Assembly (NCBI GenBank): GCA_001692895.1
Contig: KV748188.1
Location: 62,001-126,000, forward strand
Source: Cenococcum geophilum 1.58
Taxonomy: Eukaryota > Ascomycota > Dothideomycetes > Gloniales > Gloniaceae
DNA length: 64,000 nucleotides
Direction of reading: 5' to 3'
The notes under the pieces were generated by a model. That model was not told where the DNA came from. It saw only the letters and a program-made list of their open reading frames with translations, and did no database searches. Shown in pieces: positions 50,901-61,487 of this stretch. Both the position numbers and the translations under genes were made by a program. How positions within the stretch are numbered: position 1 is the stretch's first letter; the number at the start of each line of letters is the position of its first letter.

Positions 50901-53900
50901 CTTCTTAAGACCTATTTAACGTATTCTCTATATTCTTCCTCGCTTATTAAGTAGATAATATTATTATTAAGATATACCATAATAAATTTATTTAAGTGTT
51001 CTCTTAATACATTATTAATACGCTTCTAAAACGTTGCTAGTGCGTTTATAAGCCCGAATTGCATAACTAGTGGTTTATATAGTCCTTCCTTTAACCTAAA
51101 GGCTGCCTTCTATTTGTTACCTTCCTTAATCCTAATCTAATAGTACGCCTATCTTAGATCTATCTTTATAAAGATTTACACATTACTAATCCTATCTTAA
51201 ATTTCGCTAATTAAGGGTAAAGGATACCTATCCTTTCTGGTAATGCTATTTAACTATCTATAGTTAATACATAGCCTAAGTTTTCTATTCTTCTTTGGTA
51301 TAAATAGTACTAGATATCCTACTAATAACTATAATAGTCTAATATATCCTTTTTAAAGATTTTCCTAGATAAACTCCTTAAGTGCCTATAACTCTTTTTC
51401 TATTAACTTATAGGTTAGGTAAAACCTTAAACTTATTCCTAGTTCTAACTTTATCTTATAGTCCTATGCTATATACTCTAACAGCTTTTTACTTTTTAGT
51501 AACTATAACTTTTTACTATATTTATAGTATCTCTTTAGTATATAACTTAATCCTTAATTGGTCTCCTTATATGTTACTCTAACTTAATACTATACTAACT
51601 TAGTTTATTATTGCATCTTATGTTATTATATATCTCTAATATTAACCTAACCTATAACCTAATTAATCTTTAGATTATATTCCTATAACCAAGGCATTCC
51701 TAATACTGCCTTATTATTCCCTAATGGTAATATATTAAAAGACATCTTAACTTATCTCCCTTTAATGGTTATCTAAATTGGTCCTATTTTAAGATTAATA
51801 ATGCCTCCTCCGTAAGCTATTAGATCTCCTAAAATCGTTACTAATAAATAAGGGTGCTCTTTTTGCCTATGTGGTAACCCCATCCTTTTAACTACTACTA
51901 GTAAAATATAGTTTCGCGTTACTCCACTATCTACTAACGCTTTAAACTGTTAATCTTGCCACTTAACTCTTAAATTCAGGTATTGTCCTTAAATTCCTTT
52001 AAGGGTTTAAGGCTCTACTACTAGCTCCCTCTAGTTCTATAGGCCTTTACTTTTCCTAACTATTAGCTGTTTAATCCTATTATACTTAGCTTATTTTTTA
52101 GCTAATGCCTAGTTCGCTTTTTGTTTTTAATATACTATAAATAGGTGTTCTTTAGATATTTCTACCATTATTGTCCATCTAAGCATTCTTCCGTAAGGAA
52201 TCTTTCTAATTAAAGTATTAAACTTCCTTTCTCTTAAACTTCTGCTAGATGCCATCTATATATATACTTAGTATTCCTATACTGTTGTTCTTCTATTATC
52301 TAGTATATCCTTATAGGGTATTTCTGGTTCTTTTCCTTTAGATTCTTATATATTTCATATATATCGTCTACGCATGCAATCTATAATAGCGTATAGTATG
52401 CTAGGTACTTTAGGTTAACTCTTAACTCGTCTTTGTCTTTAAGTTTAAACCTCTATTATACTAATCTAAACGTTACAACTTCGTTCGCAGGTACTAAGAC
52501 GTACCTCTCGCTTCTCTAGTCCTCTAATCGTTCCTTTAGATCTTTTAAAGTTATGATTAAGGCTCCCTTAATATAATTTATTGCTTTTTCCGTAATTGGG
52601 TAGTCTTAGATAACTTTTTTGTTTAACTACATATAGAAATCTTTCCACTTATTATTATGTTGTTGCCTATACTACTTTTAGTATAGCTGCTGGAGTGTAT
52701 ATAGTCTATCCGTAAAGAAGTATCTTCTTATTACTACGTTATAATAGCCTTTTATATATCGTTCTTCAAACCTAGTTAGAATCCCTAGATCCTCTTTATT
52801 TTTTAGTTTAGTAAGCCACTTGGCTCTTAGTGTGCCTATTCTTAGCCTATTGGTGACTCTTCGTACGGGTACTCTATCCCTTATACGACCTAGTGTGCTA
52901 GATCTTTTATCTAGTTTCTATTCTTGCTATAAGGTAATTCTTGCTCTAAATTCCTCTATAGTTTCTTTCTTTTCGCGTCTTATAAGTAGATCCTTAAAGT
53001 CTTCTTACTTCTTAATCTTAGTATTAAACTCTTAATCTTTAGTCTGAACATCTTATTTAACTAGTAAGTCCTCTAGGTCCATATATCTATCTCCTAATTT
53101 AACTGCTATTTGTATTATAGATTCTCTAATCTATAGTAAAGCCGCTTACTTCTTACTTATAGGTGTCCTTATTTATACTCTAAACTCTTAACCCCTTAGA
53201 TTCTTTAATCCTAAGCTTGCTTCTTTCTTAAGCTACGCTCCAGTCTTAGTCTAACTAGGCTTTACTAGTGTTCTTATCTCGTTTTAAGAGTCTTAAATCT
53301 TACTTATCTTATCTTAAGAATCTTATGCCATTAGGAACACTTATCCCGAGCTTATTTATATATTCTTAAACTAATCTACTGCCCTGCTCTATTAGTTTGC
53401 GTCCGTTATAGGTCCTTAAGCATACCTTATCTCTTCTTAAGAATCTTAGTTGTCTCTTATCTCATCTTAAGAATCTTAAGCCTTTGGCCTTTTGCCTTTA
53501 TTAAGTGGTAAGCTAGCACTAGCAGTCGTCTGCTTGCTTAATCATCTCTAGATATTACTCCTTCCGTCTTATAAAGCAATAAATGCCGTATCTAACGGTA
53601 TTATAATACCCGTTATTAAACCTTGCTCTATAGCGGTCTTAGTCTCTACTTCTATTACATTATTAAGGTTTAGATACCCCTAGTTAGTTCCTTTACTGTT
53701 CTTATCGCTATTAATTAATAAGTACTCCGACTCTATTATTATTATTACTAATTATTATCCGCACGTTGCTATAATATCTTAATCCAGCTTATAGAGTTAA
53801 TCTTATTCTTTATCTAACTCTTTAGTTCCTTTAAGTCCTCTTAACTCTAGCTCTTATAGCTAATAGCTTATACCGTACTTGGCGTCTTTATAAATTTGGC

Positions 53901-55121
53901 ATACGTTATTATAATAAAACGCAAAACTTCTAATTAAACATTTTTTTATTCCTTGCAGTATACTATCGTCCCTCTATATATATATGTTATATACTATTAG
54001 TCTAGTTCCCTTTACTATATAATAACTTTAACCACTTCTATAGTCTCTAGCAAAATAACCCTATTTTCTATAATTTATACAAGCTCTATTTTTAAACTAT
54101 TGCTTTTACTATAAAGTCCGCTTAAACGTCTTCCGCTATTAAGATTCTTGGTTTAGCCTATGCTCCTTAGTCCTATAATTACTTAATCCTTAACTTCTAG
54201 GTTTCCATAGTTGCTTTCCCCATCTCTTATAGATTTCTTTAATACTACTTAGGTCTATTAGCTCTGCGCCATACTATAGTTTCTAATTTAGCTTTAGTCG
54301 TTGCGTGCTCTGCGTCTTATATAACTATAGAACTCTATCCTAGCCTCTCTTAGCCTGTTCCCTTTAGAAGATCCTATTGTCGATCTTAATCGCTTAATCT
54401 ATTAATTCCCTTAGGGTGTCCGCATCTTCTATTAAAATAATTATGTCCTAGACTTTAGCCTTAAGTCCCTGTTTATACTATACTATAAGCGCCTTATTGT
54501 TCTATTTAACCTATATAGTAAGTATTTAAAACTATATCGTGTACTTAATTACTAAAGTTTACTGTATTAGGTTCTGAAGCTTTCTCTTTACTATAGTTGT
54601 TGCTTCCGGGTCCCTAAATATCTATATTAATTGTTCCGCGAATCCTACCTAGCTAGAAAATATAAATCGTACCTCTTAATTAGTAGTAGTTATTCCGTTA
54701 GTCTGTATTTCCATTAAGTAGGGTTTAAACTATTTAAGTGCCTAACCTGTTAGGAATAGTCCTGTGTAGGCTATCTAATCCATTGTTATAGCTAACTTGG
54801 CCCCTTCTTGCATGACTTTAAAATATATTTGCGTTAGAAATCCTTTAAGCTTTAATCTCTCCCCTAAGAATTATTTAATTAAAGGTAACTTAACCTTTAC
54901 TGCTCTAATCCCATTAAGTCTTTCTTTAAGTATTTAGTTGTTCTTATTTAACCTATTAACGATTTCCTATAACTGCCCAACCGTAACTAGTTATAAGTCA
55001 GTATCTTATATACTTATATCTTTACTTAACCTTAAAGTAGTTGCTGCCGTTAACGGCGTCGTGGTGGCTGCTTTTGGTGGCATATTATTTAACTTATTAA
55101 AACTATAACCGTGGTAGTAAT

Positions 55122-55544
55122 TGTATAACGGAGCCTTGTAGTAATAACTACAGTAGACTCGTTAATAGGCTAGGTATGTAGGTATTATAAGTAAGTTAAT
55201 AACGTAATAACAACTAGTAGAGTGGTTGCCTAATAGATTAACTCTAATTGTATTCTAAGAATTACTACAAGGAAGGAACTATCTAGGTAGGGACCGAGGG
55301 TCCTTAAATACACAACTATACTCCTATAAAATTCTCCTTATACGTAATATACGTGTTATATATATTATACATGTCGTACACCGCGTACACTGCGTATACT
55401 GCGTATAACATCATGTGACTCGCTTACCATTCTTCGTCATATGGTTCTACGGGTTCCATCCTAGACCGTGCTTATATTAACCAACTAGCTTCTTCCAACT
55501 CTTCTCCAAGTAGTCGTAACATCGTACTTAAAGCGTCCGTAACA
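55122..55544 (-). repeat. 5' LTR of nested Gypsy (423 bp)
   Basis: Partner of 47,519-47,939. On the minus strand it starts TGTTACGGACGC and ends GTTATACA. It is followed on the plus strand by the target duplication CTTAG. Confidence 0.9.
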
Positions 55545-58500
55545 CTTAGCCGGGTTTATTATCTTTAAGAAGAAAGCTATAAGGTACCATTTACCGTCTA
55601 GATATAACTATAATAGGATTTCCGCTATAACCCTATTAAAGGCGTCCGTTTTTAGCATTAATTTAAGGTCTAGGTTATAGTAATAAAGGATTAGGGAAGA
55701 GATAAGCCGATCCTTTATCTCTTTAAAGGCTTCTATATAGCTATTATTAAAGATAAAAGGCGTATCCTTCCTGGTTAGTCGTATAAGAGGTTTTGCTATA
55801 ATTCTATAGTTATAAATAAACTAGTAGTAGAAGTTATAAAAGCTAAGGAAGGATTAGATTTCTTTTACTATATAAGGGGGCTTCTAGTTACGGATTACTT
55901 TTACCTTTTTAGGGTCGACCTTAATTCCTTCTATAGTTATAATAAACCTAAGGTATTTTATACGTTTTACCCTAAACTTATATTTCTTAATATTAACTTA
56001 TAAGCCTGCGTTCTATAGTCTCTCTAGGACCTTTTTAATATAAACTTAATACTTAAGTTCATTGTCTAAGTATATAAAAATGTCGTCTAGGTATACTATA
56101 TAGAATTCGTCTAGGTAATTAAAAAGAACATTATTTATATACCTTTAGTACGTAGCTAGTCCGTTTATTAGTCTAAAGGAAAGAACTTTATATTTATAGG
56201 AGCTATAATAGGTACAGAATATAGTTAAATCTTTAGATATGGGGTCTATTCTAATTTAGTGGAAAGCTTAACGGATATTAAGTTTAATAAAGATCTTTAC
56301 CTAGCTTAGACATATAAGGGTCTTATTAATTAAAGGAATAAAATACTAATCCTTTTAAGTAATAGCGTTTAGCTTTTAATAGTCGATGCAAAAGCGGAGG
56401 CCTCTATTAGGCTTTTTTATAAATAAAATAGGGGAAGTAAAAGGGGCTTAACTTAGCTTAATAAACCCTTTATCTAGGTTATTAATTAAGTACTACTTTA
56501 TTACTTTTAGCTTATCCGTTAATTATTAGTAGAGGGGGCTATAACTTAGCGAGTTATTAGCTTTTAATTAAATCTTATAATTATATATCTGGTAAGGGGG
56601 TAACTTATCTAAAGCCGCCTTTAAGAATACATCCTTATAATTTATATAAATAGTAAGAAGGAGGTATTTAACTAGTTCTTTATTGGTTTCTATAGCTAGC
56701 TCTTCCTCCCTATTATTAATAATTTAGTTAATCTTATATAGGCTCGTTATAAAGACCTTATTATCCTTCCGGTATATATTAAAGTAGAACGCTATAGCAC
56801 TAATTATAGTAATATTTACGGCGGGGGGGTTATATAATAATAGGGGCGTATATAACTTTGTGGACTTTTAGAGCACTAGCGTTATTATTACTCCTTTTAA
56901 CTCCTATTGTATCTTTTAGAGGTTATCCCTTATATCCTATTAATATATTCTTTTCTATACCAGTCGGATCTGCGCGATTTAGATATTGTTTATGTTACTA
57001 TTTATCCCATTTTTATATATAGAGTCCTCTTTAAATATAGCGCTTTAAGAGAGTATTTTTATTAGTATAGGGTTTTTTCTAGCTTTGTGGCGGGCGTCTT
57101 CTTAAATAAAGGCTAGATTATAGGCTAGGACATCCTACTAGTAGGTAGGGTTAGCCCTTACGGCTAGTATCTTACGGTTAGTTTAAATTTCCCTAATAAA
57201 GGAGGGTAACCTTAGTCTATCCTCCGGCTAGATAAACTATTTTTATTATATATTTAACCAAATATTAAAATAGAATATCTATTTTTATTTAAGGATTATA
57301 TTATAGGACCCTAGGTCTAGGATATAAAAGGGAATACTATATTAGCGTCGTCTGTTAAGAGCGATATATAACTTTAAGACGTAGGTAATAGGCTAACTGG
57401 CTTAGCCGTTAGCCTTTTACCTAAATAGGCTTCTCTAGTTAAATAGCTTCTGTATTTAAAAACTTAGCAATATTATTTATATAGGCAGTGTTTATAAAGG
57501 TAAAGCTATTTACTCTAGTGTTAATAAGGGCGGTTATATTAACTTTATATCTATTTTAAAATACTATATATAGAACTATAAAATACTTTCTACCTATTAA
57601 CTAACTAAAATTAATTTCTTTAAGATTAATAGGGTACCCTAAGGGGGAGTTTATCCTTAGGGTTCTTCTTTTCCTAACTTATTGGACGTTTCTCCTTCTT
57701 CTATCTCCTTAATATCGCCTATATCCTTTAGCTCCAGGCAAGATAAGGTAAAGTAACCCTCCTTATTATAGTTATAGCACATAGCTAAGGTAGGGTTAAT
57801 TAAAGTATTATAGTAAATACTAGTTAATAGTGTGGTATATAGCTGGTTAGGCGTTACTTACTAGTACGTAGTTATAACCGCCTTTAATATAAGAGTAGTT
57901 ATAGCTTATCTTCCTACTTTAGCTTCTATAGGTATAGCTAGTAAGTTTTAATTACTATAGAGTCGCTTCTGCTAATTAGGGCGGGCATTAATCCGCTTTA
58001 GTTCTAAGTCTAATAATAGGTAATAAGTTATAAGTCTTTTATAAGTTAATAGGTTATCTAAGGTAATAGCAATCCTTTTTTATAGCTAGATTATTAGCTT
58101 ATTATATAGGTCCAACTAGTAGTTCTTAAGGGGAACCTAGCCTTCTTCTATAAGGTATAGGAATTAAGTTTAAAATTTAGCAAAGGGTTAGTTTAGTTTT
58201 ATTATTAGGCGATTATAGTTATAACGGGCATCCTATACTTTATTTGGGTTAATATAAATAGCCGCTAGGTGCTATATTATCTTATTAACAAATATAAATT
58301 AGATAGGGGAATCGTCCTTAAACTTAGCTTAAAGGTACTATTAGGCGTCCCTAGTGGTTTAACTAAAGAGGTAGAGTATTTTAGCTTCTTTAAAAAGGAA
58401 ATAGTTATAGTTAATACGGAGCTTTCCTTATACTTAAATCCTCTAATTCTTAAAGGTAGGGTCTATCCCGTTAAATAATAGTAGGGGGTTAAGAAGCTTA

Positions 58501-58879
58501 ACGAACTTTAATTACTTTATTATTATATCCGTACTCCCTAATATATTATATTTAGTAGAGTAAATAGGTTAGCTAGGGCTTTAAAAAGGGGGAGCTAGGC
58601 TATTTTATAGGGCTATAAGACTTTTTAGGATCTCTTTTAGGGTCTCTTATATATTTCTTACTTTAAGACAATTAGCTTCCTAGCTAGCTATAAGGGCGCA
58701 AATCTACTCGCGTACGTCTACAATGTTATTATTATCTTTAATTTCTAATCCTAATTAGATCTTAGGTTCCTCTTAGGTAAAAGTAGCTCTTTTAAATAAG
58801 CTTACTTTAGGTACCATTATTAGCTTTCTAAGGTTCGTTAGTATTATACGCTTTAGTTTTAATTCTAGGGGTATAGGTT

Positions 58880-59030
58880 TAGTCCTGTCTAGCTTATAAG
58901 GTAGGATATTATCTAGGCCTTCCCAGGCAATATAGAGTTATTTTAGTGTCTAAGTATAGCGCGTTAATACGTCGTTGCAGACAAAGTTTCTTTAAGGTAG
59001 AATATTATTAAGGCCTTCCCAGGCAAGGTA
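58880..59030. repeat. 96-bp direct repeat in Gypsy leader
   Basis: The 16-mer AGGCCTTCCCAGGCAA occurs at 58,915-58,930 and 59,011-59,026. Each is preceded by AAGGTAGRATATTAT. It lies between the 5' LTR and gag of the minus-strand Gypsy element, where packaging signals usually sit in LTR elements. Confidence 0.7.
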
Positions 59031-59047
59031 GGGTAAGCTTAATATAA

Positions 59048-59257
59048 TATTACGGCTCGTACAAATGCCTCTAAACTAAAGCTTATAGAATGCTATATTA
59101 CGAAGATGCTAAGCTAAAGAGAAGGAAAAGGGGTTACTAGGACCGATGTAAATAAATATATAGGGTGAGCCGCTAAGGCGCTAGCTTTGGGCGGGCCAAT
59201 CGCAGGTCGGCAGAATATGGCAGAATTTGGCAGGTAACGTGCGATAGCGCCGTTACA
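59048..59257 (-). repeat. 5' LTR of minus-strand Gypsy (210 bp)
   Basis: Partner of 45,046-45,255. It retains more G and C and contains the short tandem GGCAGAATATGGCAGAATTT. Confidence 0.9.
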
Positions 59258-59517
59258 CTATATAGCTAAGAGAATAGGCTCCTTCTATCTCTAGGCCGTA
59301 GATATTATATATATTATATATTTATTACTTAACAACTAATACGGATCCTAGCTCGGCTACCTAAACTACTCCGTATATAGGGGAAAAGTAATATTAATAG
59401 GAAAAACCCCCAATATTATATATATAGTAGAAATAGAATAGAGGATATAAGCGAACCCCATAGTATTCATATTTCTATTTTTACTTTTTCTTATATTTAC
59501 CTATTAAAGTAAAACTA
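59258..59517 (-). pseudogene. LINE reverse transcriptase fragment (middle part)
   Basis: AT-rich DNA between the Gypsy 5' LTR and the MITE. The minus strand reads a weak match to the GxPQGSPxSPxLFxxYI region of LINE reverse transcriptases (residual L-Y-x-I-Y around 59,400-59,460). It is supported mainly by its place between the two better fragments at 59,819-60,000 and 44,719-45,045. Confidence 0.4.
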
Positions 59518-59818
59518 TCCCTTAACCCGTCGGGGTCCGTAGAGTACATGATCTGTGCGCGAACACCAGAATCAAGACTGTTGAATTCAACCATTAATTA
59601 CACCACCATTATGCCCCGCAATCATGCGGGAACGACGCCTGCTGGCAGCCTCATATTGAGCGACTCAACTCCAAAGAATGAGCTTGTATAGAGATTTTGT
59701 ATGAGAAATAAGCAATATCCAAAGGCTTTAAATATCTGAGCACGACTATCGAATCTAGTTAATCTAATTGGCTGGCGCTTATCGATAAGTTACGGACCCA
59801 AATCGACGGGTTAGGGGA
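59518..59818. mobile_element. Pogo/Fot1-like MITE, 301 bp
   Basis: Inverted ends TCCCTTAACCCGTCGGGGTCC and GGACCC(6 nt)GACGGGTTAGGGGA, flanked by TA (59,516-59,517 and 59,819-59,820). The interior has normal base composition, with many CpA and TpG left, and no long frame. It shares the ATTGGCTGG-TTATCGATAA inner block with the MITE at 41,719. It is the longest and least altered of three related copies, and lies inside the LINE fragment. Confidence 0.92.
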
Positions 59819-60000
59819 TAGCTTTCTATTACTAAGGAAGGTAGCTACCTATTATATAAACGCCATAGATAATCCTAGTTCCTTATAGATAAATAGAAGC
59901 CAGTTTGTAGAAATATAGTTAAAGGCCCCTTTTACGTCTAGAAATAGCGTAGTAGGGTTAAGAGTATTATTATATATAAAATTCAATATATTTTTATATA
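59819..60000 (-). pseudogene. LINE reverse transcriptase fragment (palm, upstream part)
   Basis: On the minus strand the frame reads FLDVKGAFNYISTNWL followed by KELGLSMAFI and then TFLSNRK. This is the first catalytic block of Tad1-type LINE reverse transcriptases (xxDxxxAFDxVxxxxLL ... FLxxR). The first aspartate of the catalytic set is visible in FLDVKGAF. The frame is interrupted downstream by a MITE and two LTR elements. Nothing of ORF1 or the endonuclease can be recognised above 60,000, so the copy appears truncated at the border of the gene island. Confidence 0.7.
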
Positions 60001-60331
60001 ATGTTAAAAGTTTTAATATTTTAATTAACTTGATTTAAATAGGATATCTAGATTAAATGCGTTGCTAAACCAGTGAGCTCTTAGCTGATTAAATTAATTG
60101 AGTCTTTGGTATTCAATTCAATTCAATATTAAAGTCTCGTTGATTGATTGGCAAGCCTGGAGATATCTCTTTTTCTCCCTCTGCATACGCTGACGCACCA
60201 CATCATAGCAACCCTAGAACTCCAAGCAATCACAAATCTAAAACTCCGAACAATGCATGACTTGCTTCAAATCGCTAGTAGCGCACGTCAGACCGTCAAA
60301 ATCAAATTCCCGCAACACCTATTTCCAACTC
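60001..60331. other. border between repeat desert and gene island
   Basis: Composition changes within about 100 bp, from RIP-altered AT-rich DNA to balanced sequence at about 60,060. A short ATTCAATTCAATTCAAT tandem lies near 60,110. No gene is seen. It should contain the 3' untranslated part of the minus-strand gene that ends at 60,332. Confidence 0.6.
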
Positions 60332-60905
60332 CTACCCCCCTTGATCTCTCTTCTCCAACGGCACCAACACATTTCCAAAAATCATCCTCGGCCCCTCCAT
60401 ACTCGGCGCCAGCAAACAAACACACAGAATCCTCGCTCCAAGCGTAGCCGCAAACCCGGTAATGACAAAAACATTCTTCTGCCGTCTCAAGCCGCGCTGG
60501 CACGTTTGTCAGCCCTCATTCCTCAACTCCAAACTCCAAACCCCAAACACCGGCCTCTCCGCAACTAACAAGCAGGTAAAGAACCGAGTATAAGAGAAAT
60601 ATAAAAAAAAATATAAAAAAATACACACTCACCCGCCTCATAAACCTCCAAAGGCTGACCTTCTCGAGCTCCGCAAACGCCGCCTTGGCCGCCTCTTTGG
60701 TCTCGCACTTCGAAACATGCACCACCAGCACGCTGCCCAGCACGAACTGCTGCGTGCGCTCGGTCCGGCCTCTCCGATGGTGCACCGCTGTAGTCTTTCT
60801 GAATATCGCTTCCGGCGGCCGCACGTGCTTACACTGTGCTTTCAGGGCCTGGAAGAGGGAGAGGGTGGGGCGCGGGATGCTGCAGGGGATGTGGGGTTTG
60901 AGCAT
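60332..60905 (-). CDS. hypothetical protein, 145 residues, two exons, one likely membrane segment
   Basis: I do not recognise this protein. Exon 1 (60,905-60,633) starts MLKPHIPCSIPRPT and exon 2 (60,496-60,332) ends KRDQGG and a TAG. The intron at 60,497-60,632 (136 bp) starts GTGAGT, ends CCAG and has a CTGAC branch site 13 bases upstream of the acceptor; it joins whole codons, so the frame is kept. The N-terminal half is basic and Arg/His-rich (RKTTAVHHRRGRTERTQ) and is followed by a helix-like KEAAKAAFAELEKVS. Residues about 98-116 (VFVITGFAATLGARILCVC) look like one membrane span, after a basic RRRGLRRQK cluster that would favour a cytosolic or matrix-side N terminus. It lies about 580 bp downstream of the FKBP-STIMATE gene on the same strand. 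The splice model is my inference, and an earlier acceptor near 60,565 would give a shorter protein. Confidence 0.5.
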
Positions 60906-61487
60906 TTTTCGGGTGCGGGTTATATGTCTATGGGACCATAGGGAAAAGGGTTTTGGAGGGCTTATGGAAATCTATTTTGTGGGCTTGATGAATGTGGATT
61001 ATTGAGTGTGAGGTTAGGCAACGAAGGTAGCGGGGAGGGCGAATCAGAATGCAGGATAGTTTGGGTCCTGGTTTGCCAGGCGAAAAGCCAAGCTTTGCTT
61101 ACATTGTGTTTCCCAATCCTGTTCGTGTCCATTTTAAAAACCACTCTCCTCCCGAAATATCGTTTTACCGGGTGTTCTTCATCGTTTGATGGGCGGAAGT
61201 GGGGACATGCTGCTGTGCACTGCAAAGCAAGACAGACCCATCCCAGTGTACGGAGGACCAAAGGTGCACTAAGAGAACAGGTCAGAAATAGGTCTGATGA
61301 TAACTGGCTGTGCAATTGCAGCACTAGCCATTCCATGTTATGCACAAACTATACAATGCCCGACGCGTGTCACTAGGTATATATCCTCGAACCAGTCCTC
61401 ATCTCGATACGAATAACAACGAAAAAGCCCAGCCCATGCGTAACGATTCCAACGCCTCAACATCCTAAACTCGACCCGCAAACCATG
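60906..61487. other. intergenic region, no convincing gene
   Basis: Balanced base composition. Open frames on both strands overlap here without family resemblance, codon preference or splice signals, so I treat them as chance. The region should hold the promoter of the 145-residue protein gene and the 3' untranslated part of the FKBP-STIMATE gene. Confidence 0.6.

Larger units (their letters stand above)
47519..55544 (-). mobile_element. Gypsy LTR retrotransposon, full-length, minus strand, with TSD
   Basis: An 8026-bp Gypsy element with LTRs at 47,519-47,939 and 55,122-55,544 and target duplication CTTAG (47,514-47,518 and 55,545-55,549). On the minus strand come gag (about 55,080 to 53,500, start MPPK), protease (near 51,750), reverse transcriptase (about 51,500 to 50,800), RNase H (about 50,560 to 50,200), integrase (about 49,950 to 49,000) and a C-terminal part. 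A purine-rich tract lies at about 47,945-47,970 (complement) before the 3' LTR. It shares LTR and gag type with the element at 22,398-35,713. It inserted into the Gypsy element at 45,046-59,257, so it is younger. Its 5' LTR is less altered than its 3' LTR. Many tens of breaks. Confidence 0.9.
45046..59257 (-). mobile_element. Gypsy LTR retrotransposon, minus strand, split by another Gypsy
   Basis: Minus-strand Gypsy fossil with 210-bp LTRs at 45,046-45,255 and 59,048-59,257. The flanking 5-mers TTATA and CTATA differ by one C/T, as RIP would produce. Without the inserted element (47,519-55,544 plus 5 bp) it is about 6.18 kb. On the minus strand come gag (about 58,900 to 57,700, zinc knuckle near 57,760), protease (near 57,450), reverse transcriptase (about 56,450 to 55,600) and RNase H, then across the insertion integrase (about 47,200 to 46,000) and a C-terminal part (to about 45,600). 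A polypurine tract (complement at about 45,260-45,271) abuts the 3' LTR. The 3' region holds the 23-nt palindrome at 45,473-45,495. Many tens of breaks. Confidence 0.85.

Noticed and set aside
61002-61376. Open frames on both strands between the two island genes (also 60,962-61,345 minus)
   Set aside because: They overlap each other, lack any recognisable motif or membrane/secretory pattern, and show no conserved start context. Most likely chance frames in GC-balanced intergenic DNA.
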